Shown one piece after another: positions 1 through 7,528 of a stretch of 19,611 nt of DNA (the stretch's first letter is position 1; the number at the start of each line of letters is the position of its first letter). The notes beneath the pieces were generated by a model, which did no database searches, was not told the origin of the DNA, and was given only the letters and a program-made list of their open reading frames with translations. The translations under genes and the position numbers were made by a program. Where the stretch lies: the NCBI GenBank assembly GCA_904398675.1, contig CAJFPI010000142.1:1-19611 (forward strand). The letters are read 5' to 3'. Source of the stretch: an uncultured Oscillospiraceae bacterium (GTDB lineage Bacteria > Bacillota > Clostridia > Oscillospirales > Oscillospiraceae).

Positions 1-2
1 AA

Positions 3-959
3 GACTACTCGAATACGATCCCTTACGCTCTGGCTGAAGAGATCCGCGAGATGCCCGGCGTCCGGCATGCGTTTGGCAGGATGTATCGGGAGGATATACC
101 TGCCTCCTTCCCTGTAGAAACTGCGGAGACGACGGTAGATCTGATTTCCTATGATGAATTGCAGTTGGGGTGGCTTCTGGAAGATGATCTCCTGCGGAAG
201 GGAAGCGACTTGGAGAGAGTCTATGGGAACAGCGACGCGGTGCTGTGCATCTGGGACAAGGATGTGCCGCTGACCATCGGGGATACCGTCACCGTCGGCA
301 ATTCTCAAGTAGAAATCGCCGGACTGCTGACCCACAGCCCCTTCTCCAACAGCGGGCGGACCAACGGCGAGGTCATCCTGATTTGCTCCGAGGAGACCTT
401 TACCCGGCTCACCGGCGTGGAGGGCTATGCCATCCTCGACATCCAGATGACAAAGGCCGCCACGGATGGAGATGTGGCGGCGATTGAGGAATTGGCCGGC
501 GAACCGTACAGCTTCACCGACCGGCGGGACGAGTCGGACCGCAGCACCTTCTGGGCCTTCAGCCTCTTCATCTATGGGTTCCTCGCCATCATTGCCCTGA
601 TCACCGTGCTGAATATCGTCAACAGCATCTCCATGAGCGTTTCCGCAAGGATCAAGCAGTATGGCGCCATGCGGGCTGTGGGCATGGGCGGGCGGCAGCT
701 CACACGGATGCTTGCCGCAGAAGCGGCCACATATGCCTTTACCGGCTGCATTGTCGGCTGTGCGGCGGGGCTGCCCCTGAGCCGTCTGCTGTATAACAGG
801 CTGATTACCACGAATTTTCCCTACTATACCTGGGGCATTCCGGTCCCGGCGCTGCTGATCATTCTGCTGTTTGTCATCGGCGCGACGATCCTCTCCGTCC
901 ACGCACCGGCAAAACGGATCCGCGGCATGTCGATTACCGACACCATCAACGAACTGTAA
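3..959 (+). CDS. FtsX/MacB-type ABC transporter permease, C-terminal part (5' end outside window)
   Basis: The frame is open to the left edge, so the gene starts upstream; the ATG at 51 is only an internal methionine. About 318 residues are visible. The first part is an extracytoplasmic segment like the MacB periplasmic core domain. It is followed by a classic FtsX domain: a membrane helix (FWAFSLFIYGFLAIIALITV), the cytoplasmic loop ISMSVSARIKQYGAMRAVGM, and two more helices ending in PAKRIRGMSITDTINEL. The loop and the final 'A.RI..M...D.I' are typical of permeases that couple ATP hydrolysis to mechanical export or lipoprotein/peptide handling. The ATPase partner is presumably upstream and not seen. 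It is convergent with the SLH/MacB operon, so it belongs to a different unit. Substrate unknown. Confidence 0.9.
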   Translation, partial: DYSNTIPYALAEEIREMPGVRHAFGRMYREDIPASFPVETAETTVDLISYDELQLGWLLEDDLLRKGSDLERVYGNSDAVLCIWDKDVPLTIGDTVTVGNSQVEIAGLLTHSPFSNSGRTNGEVILICSEETFTRLTGVEGYAILDIQMTKAATDGDVAAIEELAGEPYSFTDRRDESDRSTFWAFSLFIYGFLAIIALITVLNIVNSISMSVSARIKQYGAMRAVGMGGRQLTRMLAAEAATYAFTGCIVGCAAGLPLSRLLYNRLITTNFPYYTWGIPVPALLIILLFVIGATILSVHAPAKRIRGMSITDTINEL

Positions 960-979
960 GTCCTTCCACAAAAGGCGCA

Positions 980-1014
980 AAAAGGCGGACGGTCTTTGGA
1001 ACCGTCCGCCTTTT
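980..1014. terminator. Bidirectional intrinsic terminator
   Basis: A 14-bp perfect stem (AAAAGGCGGACGGT at 980-993 with its complement at 1001-1014) encloses a 7-nt loop. Runs of T follow the stem on both strands. It lies between the convergent FtsX gene and the SLH gene and can end transcripts from both. Confidence 0.9.
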
Positions 1015-1075
1015 CCCTGCATGATCTGCCTGCCGCCCCATTTGCCGCCGGCAGAGGGCGCATGAAACCGGGGGG

Positions 1076-2953
1076 CTACCGGCTCTCCGCCACGATGATG
1101 CGGATCCGCCCGCCGGCAGAGTAGCCCAAATCATCATACCACCCTGTAAGCACATAGTCCTCCGCGTTGATTTCCGAGAGCGTCGTCAGATAGTAGCTGC
1201 TGGAGAGCGTGCCGGTCTTCAGCAGGACCTGGACGTTCTCATCCAGGTCACGGGTACCGCTGGCTGTCTCGGCGGTGAGGGTGGAGAGCCCTGTCAAGCG
1301 GACGGAGCTGAGCTGCCGGATGCGGCTGACCTCCCCGTCCTCGTAGAGCAGCGCCGCTCCGCCGGTCTCCACGCTGTATACGGTGGAGGAGCTGAGGGTG
1401 CGGCTCTCCCCGTCCAGCAGATAGGTATAGGAGCCGGAGGAGCTCATAGAGCCGGACTGGGCGCTGATCTGGGTGAGATAGACGTAGGTGACCAGGTCCC
1501 CGGTGGCATCCCGCAGAATCAGGCAGTCGATTTCATCGTCCCCGTTCAGTGTGTAATACAGCACATCCCCCTCGTCCAGTGTGGAGCCCGCCAGGCGGGA
1601 GGGGTAGATCCTGAGATAGCCTCCCTCGCTGTCGGTCTCCAGGATCTCCACATCCTCGGCAAAGGCATACCCGGCAAAGCGGCTGCCGTCGCTGGAGACC
1701 CGCCTGGAGAGGGACCGGCTGGAGAGGGTTTTTACCGTGGTTTCGCCGTCCTCCGTGGTAACGGTGACCAGGCGGCCGGCGGCGTGGGCGGAGCCGCTGT
1801 GATAGAAGGTGCGGGCCACGCCGTCGGAGCAGGCCACCTGGGTGACGGTCTGTTCGCTGGTCTCGCTGCCGCTGCTGGTATCGGAGCTGGAGGCCCCCTT
1901 CTGGCTGAAGACGACCACGCCGTAGTAGCGCGTCGTGCTGGAGGCCGCCGCCACGGAGACCACATCCACCACCTCTCCGTTCATGCCCAGAAGGAGCGTG
2001 ACGGTATCACCGGCGGAGAAGGCCCCCTGGCTGGAGACCTTGTAGGCGGCGGAGAAGGTGCCCAGCTCATAGTCATTGCCCGCCACCGTGACGGAGGCGG
2101 GGGCCGCCTGGCTGGGGGACACGGCGGTCAGCGTGCCGGTGATCCGGTTGCTGTAGATCCAGACCGTGCGCAGGTTTTCATTGTAGTAGTAGACATCGTA
2201 TTCCTCCGCAGCCGAGAGGGAGGAGAGCGCCCCATTATAATAAACCGTCACGTTTTCATCGGAGAAGGGCATCGTCAGCGTGCCGCCGTCCGCCACATAG
2301 GGCCCCTCGGTGTCGGCGGTGACCAGGGCGGAGTAGTCCACCTCGCCGTTGGTGACTGTATAGCCCAGGGTGGTGCCGTAGACAGCGCCGCTGCTGTCCT
2401 CTGCTGTCAGCAGGTTATAGAAGAGGGCAACGCAGTCCTGCCGGGTCAGGGTCTCCCCCTGGGAGACAGTCAAGTCGTCCAGCAGGCCCACAGAGCCGGC
2501 CTTGGACAGCTGCGCCGCAGGATAGGAGCCAGAGAGGCTGTCCGCATCATATCCCAAAAGCCGGAGCAGGGCGGTGCACCCCTCCTCCAGCGTGATGGTG
2601 TTCTCCGGGCGGAAGGTGCCGTCCACATAGCCGGTGACCCACTCCTGCTCCACCGCCAGCTTGATATAGCCGCCGGCCCAGTGGGTGCTTTTCACGTCTT
2701 TGAACAGGGAGGAGCCGTAGCCATCCCCCACGGTGTCCTTGTAGCTGGAGGCCGTCGTCATCATTTTGACAAACTGCGCCCGGGTCACATAGCTGGACAG
2801 ATTCATCTTCCCGTTTTCATCCCCCGTCATGATGCCCAGGGCCCGGATCGTCTCCAGCTGGGTGCCGCTGTCCGCCGCCCAGGCCCCCGGGATCAGAAGA
2901 GTCAGTATCAAAAGGGCGCTCACCGCCCCATGCCGCAGTCGCTTTTGTTTCAT
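1076..2953 (-). CDS. SLH-domain surface protein (625 aa), last gene of the pump operon
   Basis: The start ATG at 2953 has an AAGGAAGG site 7 nt upstream. Residues 1-26 form a Sec signal peptide (basic start, LLILTLLIP core, AWA-A cleavage). About residues 30-185 carry S-layer-homology repeats. The clearest is the second (FKDV...HWAGGYIKLAVEQEWVTGYVDGTFRP, about 84-137); the first and third are weaker. SLH repeats bind secondary cell-wall polymer, so the protein should sit on the cell wall. The remaining 440 residues are Ser/Thr/Gly-rich beta-type sequence with no domain I recognise. It follows the permease stop by 31 nt on the same strand, so it is probably co-transcribed with the MacAB-like pump. 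It may be a wall-anchored accessory or an exported client; that role is inferred. Confidence 0.88.
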   Translation of the reverse strand: MKQKRLRHGAVSALLILTLLIPGAWAADSGTQLETIRALGIMTGDENGKMNLSSYVTRAQFVKMMTTASSYKDTVGDGYGSSLFKDVKSTHWAGGYIKLAVEQEWVTGYVDGTFRPENTITLEEGCTALLRLLGYDADSLSGSYPAAQLSKAGSVGLLDDLTVSQGETLTRQDCVALFYNLLTAEDSSGAVYGTTLGYTVTNGEVDYSALVTADTEGPYVADGGTLTMPFSDENVTVYYNGALSSLSAAEEYDVYYYNENLRTVWIYSNRITGTLTAVSPSQAAPASVTVAGNDYELGTFSAAYKVSSQGAFSAGDTVTLLLGMNGEVVDVVSVAAASSTTRYYGVVVFSQKGASSSDTSSGSETSEQTVTQVACSDGVARTFYHSGSAHAAGRLVTVTTEDGETTVKTLSSRSLSRRVSSDGSRFAGYAFAEDVEILETDSEGGYLRIYPSRLAGSTLDEGDVLYYTLNGDDEIDCLILRDATGDLVTYVYLTQISAQSGSMSSSGSYTYLLDGESRTLSSSTVYSVETGGAALLYEDGEVSRIRQLSSVRLTGLSTLTAETASGTRDLDENVQVLLKTGTLSSSYYLTTLSEINAEDYVLTGWYDDLGYSAGGRIRIIVAESR

Positions 2954-2984
2954 CCATCAACCTTCCTTTCCTAGCAGGATGTGA

Positions 2985-4175
2985 TCAGTCGTAGTGCAGC
3001 GCGTCGATGGGATTGAGCCGCGCCGCCTTTTTTGCCGGCAGATAGCCGAACAGAATGCCGATGCCCACCGAAATGCCGAAGGCCACGCCCACCGCTGCGG
3101 CGGTGGGGGCCACTGTGAGGCTCTCCTCCAGCAGAGCGGTCACTGCCTGAGAGGCCGCCGCCGAGAGAAGATACCCGATGAGGATGCCGATAATGCCGCC
3201 CAGGGCGCTGGTGGCCGCCGCCTCGATGACGAATTGCTGCATGATGTAGCGTTCCTTGGCCCCCAGGGACTTGCGGATGCCGATTTCCCTGGTGCGCTCG
3301 GTGACGGAAACCAGCATGATGTTCATGATGCCGATGCCGCCCACCACCAGGGAGATGGCTGCGATCCCCGCCAGCACCCCCACAATGAGGTTGATCATGC
3401 TGGTCATGGTCTCCACCATCTCCGACATGCTGGTGACGGTGTAGAAGTCGTCGCTTTCAAAATAGGCGTAGAGGGCGCTCTCCAGGGCCGCCTGGCTCTC
3501 GTCGATGGTATTCTCGTCCAGCACGGTCACCACATAGCTGCTCACCCGTCCGCCGGAGAGGCGGGAGGCGGTGGAATAGGGCAGGCAAACACAGTCGTCG
3601 CTGCCGCCCTCCTCCAGCTCCTCGCTGCGCTGGGAGAGCACCCCCACAATGGTCAGGCTCTGCCCGCCCACCCGGATGGTCTCGCCCACCGCGTTTCCGC
3701 CGTAGTATGCCTGGTCGAGATACGCCCCCACCACACAGATCTTGCTCCTCTGGGCCACGTCGCTGTACTGGATGCCCCGGCCGGCATCCACCTCATAGCC
3801 CATCATGGAGAAGTACGTCTCGCTGACGCCTGTAACCGTGGAGCTGGTGGTCTCCGTGCCGATCTTCACAGTCCCGGACATGGACACTGTGGGGGAGCAG
3901 GCGTCCAGATAGCCGCTGTTTTCCTCCACCATTTCATACATGTCCTCTTCCTCCAGGGTGCGGGTGGAGCCCCGGGATTCCACGGAAACGGTGAGGGTGT
4001 TGGTGCCCATGTCGGAAAAGCTGTCGGTAACATAGCCCTCCAGCCCGTTTCCCAGGCCCACGATGACGATGACTGCCGCCACGCCGATGATGATGCCCAG
4101 CATGGTGAGGAAGGTCCGCATCTTGCTGGATACAATGTTTTTGATGGCCAGGGACAGGGATTCCATTATGCTCAC
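2985..4175 (-). CDS. MacB-like ABC transporter permease
   Basis: A 396-residue membrane protein with full MacB-type permease layout. An N-terminal helix (MRTFLTMLGIIIGVAAVIVIVG, about 18-41) precedes an extracytoplasmic core domain to about residue 265. Three C-terminal FtsX helices follow, including IMNIMLVSVTERTREIGIRKSLGA and the ending PAKKAARLNPIDALHYD. The chosen start is GTG at 4175, overlapping the ATPase stop as GTGA, with a GGGGGGAGG site 5 nt upstream; ATG at 4166 is possible but 14 nt from that site. The start overlap implies translational coupling to the ATPase. Together with that ATPase and the adaptor it should form a MacAB-like exporter. In a Gram-positive cell there is no TolC, so export would be to the wall or medium. 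Substrate unknown (peptides, lipids or drugs are family options). Confidence 0.92.
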   Translation of the reverse strand: MSIMESLSLAIKNIVSSKMRTFLTMLGIIIGVAAVIVIVGLGNGLEGYVTDSFSDMGTNTLTVSVESRGSTRTLEEEDMYEMVEENSGYLDACSPTVSMSGTVKIGTETTSSTVTGVSETYFSMMGYEVDAGRGIQYSDVAQRSKICVVGAYLDQAYYGGNAVGETIRVGGQSLTIVGVLSQRSEELEEGGSDDCVCLPYSTASRLSGGRVSSYVVTVLDENTIDESQAALESALYAYFESDDFYTVTSMSEMVETMTSMINLIVGVLAGIAAISLVVGGIGIMNIMLVSVTERTREIGIRKSLGAKERYIMQQFVIEAAATSALGGIIGILIGYLLSAAASQAVTALLEESLTVAPTAAAVGVAFGISVGIGILFGYLPAKKAARLNPIDALHYD

Positions 4176-4916
4176 GCCGGCCTCCCCCCTTCTCCGCCGG
4201 AAACTTTGGGGGTGACCACCGCCTCCGGGGCGTCGGCGGGGCCGTCATAGATCACATGGCCGTCCTCCAGACGGATGATCCGCTGGGCCTGGACGGCTAT
4301 GGAGTTGTCGTGGGTAATGAGGACCACAGTGTTGCCCGCCGCGTGGAGGGACTGGAGCAGCCCCAGCACCTCCCGGCCCGTCCGGGAATCCAGGGCGCCG
4401 GTTGGCTCGTCGGCCAGGATCACCGCCGGCTCCCCCACCAGCGCCCGGGCGATGGACACTCTCTGCTGCTGGCCGCCGGAGAGCTGGTTTGGCTTGTGCC
4501 GGAGCTTGTCCCCCAGGCCCACCAGCTCCAGGGCCACCCTGGCCCGCTCCCGCCGCTCGGCCCTGGATACGCCGGCGTACATCAGGGGGACCTCCACATT
4601 TTCAATGAGATTGAGCTTGGGCAGCAGGTTGTACTGCTGGAAGATAAAACCCAGCAGCTCGTTGCGGATCTCTGCCAGCTCGTTTTTGTTCATCTGGCCC
4701 ACGTCCCGGCCATCCAGCAGATAGGTGCCGTCGGAGGGGACGTCCAGGCAGCCGATGATGTTCATGCAGGTGGATTTGCCGGAGCCGGACTGGCCCACAA
4801 TGGCCACAAACTCCCCCCCGCCGGATCTGAAAGGAGATGTGGTCCGCAGCCACCACCGTCTCCTCCCCCATCTGGTAGTATTTGCACACGGACTGAAATT
4901 CAATGAGCGCGCTCAT
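4172..4916 (-). pseudogene. MacB/SalX-type ABC transporter ATPase, frameshifted at a G7 run
   Basis: Translation from ATG 4916 (AAGGAGG site, 7 nt spacing) gives MSALIEFQSVCKYYQMGEET..., a normal ABC ATPase start. After FQIRR the frame is lost at a run of seven G (minus strand; C7 at about 4813-4819 on plus). Removing one G restores RRGEFVAIVG and a 247-residue ATPase. All family motifs lie in the downstream frame: Walker A GQSGSGKST, Q-loop FQQYNLLP, signature LSGGQQQR, Walker B VILADEPTG, D-loop ALDS and H-loop LITHD. Without correction the upstream frame stops at 4602 after about 104 residues. The downstream frame has only a TTG at 4903 with no ribosome site. This may be a sequencing error, slippage-based phase variation or a real mutation. 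Neighbours are intact, which favours error or a reversible state. Confidence 0.88.
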
Positions 4917-4928
4917 AGCCCCACCTCC

Positions 4929-6629
4929 TTAGAAACCGGGGCCGCCGCCCATGCCTCCGCCGGGCATACCTCCTCCGCCAGGCATGCCGCCCATGGCAAA
5001 GCCGCTGTCGTCAGAGGAGCTGGTGGGGATATAAACCACCACATCCCCTTCCTGCAGGCCGGACACGATCTCGGTGTAGCTGTCGTCGCTGGTGCCGGTG
5101 ACCACCTCCACAGATACATACCCCTCCTCTGTGACGCTCTCCGCGCCCGCCGCGCTGGGAGAGTCGGCCGTAAAGAGCACCGTATCTCCCCGCTGGAGCG
5201 CCGCGGAGGGGATGGTCAGGGCGCCCTCGGCGCTGTCCAGGGTGATGGCGGCGTCCACCGTCATGCCGGGGAGCAGACCGTCGGTCTCGTCAATGCGGAT
5301 AGTGACGGGATAGGTGGCTACCCCGCCGGAGGAGGTCCCTGCCACGCTCACCTTGGTGACCACGCCGGTGTAGGTCTGGTCCTCCACCGCGTCTGCGGTG
5401 ATGGTGACCGTCTGCCCCACGGAGAGGCTGGAGATATCCAGCTCATCCACGCTGAGGGTCATGGTGAGATAGCTCAAATCGTAGATGGTGCACATGGTGA
5501 CGTTGGCCTCCGTATTCTCGCCGGCGGCGTAGTATTTATCGATCACGGTGCCGGAGATGGGGGCGGTGATGGTGTAGTTGTCCAGCTGCTCGCTCTGATT
5601 CTCCAGGGACAGCTGGGCGTTTTCCAGGCTCTCATAGGCGCTCTGGATCTGATCGTCCAGATCGTCGCTGGTGAGGGTGAGGATGGCGCCGTTGCGGCTG
5701 ACATAATCCCCCTCCCCGGCGGAGATGGAGGCGACGGTCCCCGAGAGCTTTGCGGTAATCGTCTCTTCGTCGCTGTAGGCGAAGGTGCCGCTGTCGCTGC
5801 TGCCCACGCCGCCGATGGTGGCTGTGGCGGTCTGGGTGGTGGAGATGCCGCCCGGATTCCGGACCTCGATGGTCACGGCGCGGACGATACGGTTGCCGGT
5901 GAGCACCGTCTCCACAGAGGAGACCTCGCTGACGGTCCCTGTCAGGGTCTCAAAGGTGCTGTCCAGGGTGACGGAGGCGGACTGGCCCACATAGAAGGCG
6001 TCCGCATCGTCGGTGGGAAAGTGGACGGTGAGGGTCATGGTGTCCGAGTCACGGACGGTGGCGATGGTCTCCCCTGCCGTCACCTCGTCCCCCACCTCCA
6101 CCTCCAGGGAGACCACCTGCCCGGCAATCGTGGAGCGGACGACCAGGTCCTCCTGCTCCTCCAGCATGGAGTCATAGCTGCGCTGGGCCTGGTCCACGGA
6201 GATCTGCGCCTGCTCCAGGGAGCTGGAGGCGTCGGAGGAGTCGATGGTGTAGAGCACCGCCCCCTCCTCCACCTCATCCCCCTCCTCAAACGCCGCGGTG
6301 AGGATCGTCCCCTCCACCAGGGAGGTAACGGAGTAGGTGTTGGCGGCCTCCAGGGTGCCGCTGCCGGTGATGGTGGAGGTGATGTCCCGCCTTGTGACCT
6401 CCGCCGTGGTATAGGCGCTGCCCTCCTCCGCGTCAGAGGCCGTCAGGCGGCTGAGAGCATACCATCCGCCGCCGGCCAGCAGCAATACTACCGCCAGCGA
6501 GACCGCCGTCACCTTGACCCATTTGGGCCGCTTTTTCCGCTGCCGCACCGCCGGACCGGCCTGCTGCCCCTCCGCTCTGCCCGGCCGGTGGGGCAGCAGG
6601 GACTTGATGGTTTCCAATGGTTTGATCAT
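4929..6629 (-). CDS. HlyD/MacA-like membrane-fusion adaptor with two lipoyl/barrel-sandwich modules
   Basis: A 566-residue adaptor protein. ATG 6629 has a GTGAGGAG site 8 nt upstream. Residues 1-37 are cytoplasmic and basic, and 38-60 form one membrane anchor (VKVTAVSLAVVLLLAGGGWY). The rest is outside the membrane. Two successive barrel-sandwich/hairpin units are visible: about 77-220 (EGDEVEEGAVLYTID, coiled helix SLEQAQISVDQAQRSYDSML, then STIAGQVVSLEVEVGDEV) and about 289-395 (AGEGDYVSRNGAILTL, helix YESLENAQLSLENQSEQL, then TITAPISGTVIDKYYAAGE). A beta-barrel and membrane-proximal region follow to about 540. The tail is Gly/Met-rich (GMPGGGGMPGGGMGGGPGF). MacA adaptors are usually about 370 residues with one such unit, so this one looks internally duplicated. 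The stop lies 12 nt before the ATPase start. It should link the pump to the wall or to substrate. Confidence 0.9.
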   Translation of the reverse strand: MIKPLETIKSLLPHRPGRAEGQQAGPAVRQRKKRPKWVKVTAVSLAVVLLLAGGGWYALSRLTASDAEEGSAYTTAEVTRRDITSTITGSGTLEAANTYSVTSLVEGTILTAAFEEGDEVEEGAVLYTIDSSDASSSLEQAQISVDQAQRSYDSMLEEQEDLVVRSTIAGQVVSLEVEVGDEVTAGETIATVRDSDTMTLTVHFPTDDADAFYVGQSASVTLDSTFETLTGTVSEVSSVETVLTGNRIVRAVTIEVRNPGGISTTQTATATIGGVGSSDSGTFAYSDEETITAKLSGTVASISAGEGDYVSRNGAILTLTSDDLDDQIQSAYESLENAQLSLENQSEQLDNYTITAPISGTVIDKYYAAGENTEANVTMCTIYDLSYLTMTLSVDELDISSLSVGQTVTITADAVEDQTYTGVVTKVSVAGTSSGGVATYPVTIRIDETDGLLPGMTVDAAITLDSAEGALTIPSAALQRGDTVLFTADSPSAAGAESVTEEGYVSVEVVTGTSDDSYTEIVSGLQEGDVVVYIPTSSSDDSGFAMGGMPGGGGMPGGGMGGGPGF

Positions 6630-6646
6630 GAATACTGCTCCTCACT

Positions 6647-7402
6647 TCAGATATGTTGAAAGGCTGTCAGCGGCGGCGCCTGCCTGCCCCGGGCCTCCGT
6701 CATGCGGGACAGCTGGGCATAGTGGGCCACCGCCTCGGCCGCACAGCCGCTGGAGACCAAAAAGGACATCAGCTTTGTGTTGAGCTCCTCGTCCTCCGGC
6801 GCCATGCAGAGCACCTGGGCCGACAGCGCCGGCCCCAGCGTCCCGTCCCACGCCTTGCGGGACAGGTTCATGGCGGTGAGGGCTAGCCTGCGGAACTGGG
6901 CCGCCGTCTCCGTCCGGCCCGTCTCCAGCCAGACCGCCGGCTTCGACCGCTCCAGATAGGGCCCCGTGCACAGCGCCAGCGCCCCGCGGCACGCCTCCAG
7001 CCGCTGCGCGGGCGGCAGCGCGGCGTCCTCCTCCCGGCGGCACAGGCTGCGAAAGCGCTGGGTGTCAAGGTCCAGCTCATAGTCGCTGTTGAGGGAAAAT
7101 TTGTCCTGGGCGTAGAGGACCAGCCCGGTGCGGATGTCCCCCAGCCCGATCTGCTCCAGGCTCTCCCGCAGCCGCCGCAGACGGACCCGGATCGTCCCGC
7201 AGACGTCCTGCCCGCAGTTTTCCGGCTGCCACAGCACCCGCACCAGCTCCTCCTGGTCCACCGCCCGCCCCCGGCTGTCCATCAGATATTTCATCAGCTG
7301 CCAGGGACGGGTCTCCCGAAACACCGATTCTCTGACCTGCTTTCCCCCATAGGCGAGGGAAAAGGTCCCCAGCATGGTGACGTACACCGTCTCCCCGCGC
7401 AT
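6647..7402 (-). CDS. Winged-helix transcriptional regulator with BTAD-like domain
   Basis: A predicted cytoplasmic DNA-binding protein of 251 residues. The AGGAGG site at 7416-7411 is 5 nt from ATG 7405 and 8 nt from ATG 7402; I use 7402. The GTG at 7411 overlaps the ribosome site and is not a credible start. Residues 1-95 resemble the OmpR/PhoB-type winged helix (VTMLGTFSLAYGGKQV..., then RAVDQEELVRVLW and the recognition-helix-like CGTIRVRLRRLRESL). The rest is helical, like the bacterial transcriptional activation domain of SARP-type regulators. No receiver or sensor domain is present, so the signal is unknown. It is the first gene of the operon (17 nt before the adaptor), so it probably controls the pump and SLH gene and possibly itself. 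Confidence 0.83.
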   Translation of the reverse strand: MRGETVYVTMLGTFSLAYGGKQVRESVFRETRPWQLMKYLMDSRGRAVDQEELVRVLWQPENCGQDVCGTIRVRLRRLRESLEQIGLGDIRTGLVLYAQDKFSLNSDYELDLDTQRFRSLCRREEDAALPPAQRLEACRGALALCTGPYLERSKPAVWLETGRTETAAQFRRLALTAMNLSRKAWDGTLGPALSAQVLCMAPEDEELNTKLMSFLVSSGCAAEAVAHYAQLSRMTEARGRQAPPLTAFQHI

Positions 7403-7416
7403 CATAACCACCTCCT

Positions 7417-7463
7417 AAAAAGGCGCAGGGGGAAACAGGCCCGTCGCCGGGCCTATTTCCCCC
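7417..7463 (-). terminator. Intrinsic terminator (or attenuator) between the large SLH gene and the regulator
   Basis: On the minus strand GGGGGAAA-T-AGGCCCG pairs with CGGGCCT-G-TTTCCCCC around a GCGA tetraloop (plus arms 7428-7443 and 7448-7463, one mismatch). Six nt later comes TTTTT, which directly abuts the regulator's AGGAGG site. I see no promoter between hairpin and start. It therefore ends the SLH transcript and may also act as a leaky attenuator of the downstream operon. Confidence 0.8.
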
Positions 7464-7528
7464 CTTGCACATCTCCCTGAGGCCTATGGCCGCGCTATGG
7501 TTCTTCTCTCTGCTGTCCGTCCTCCTGA

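Noticed and set aside
4172..4903. ATPase starting at TTG 4903
   Set aside because: The N-terminus from there (MNFSPCANTTRW) is not ATPase-like and has no ribosome site. The other frame from ATG 4916 gives the expected N-terminus, so a frameshift is the better account.
4725..6659. Long + frame antisense to the adaptor gene
   Set aside because: Same mirror effect; the adaptor on the minus strand has a membrane anchor, ordered domains and a ribosome site.
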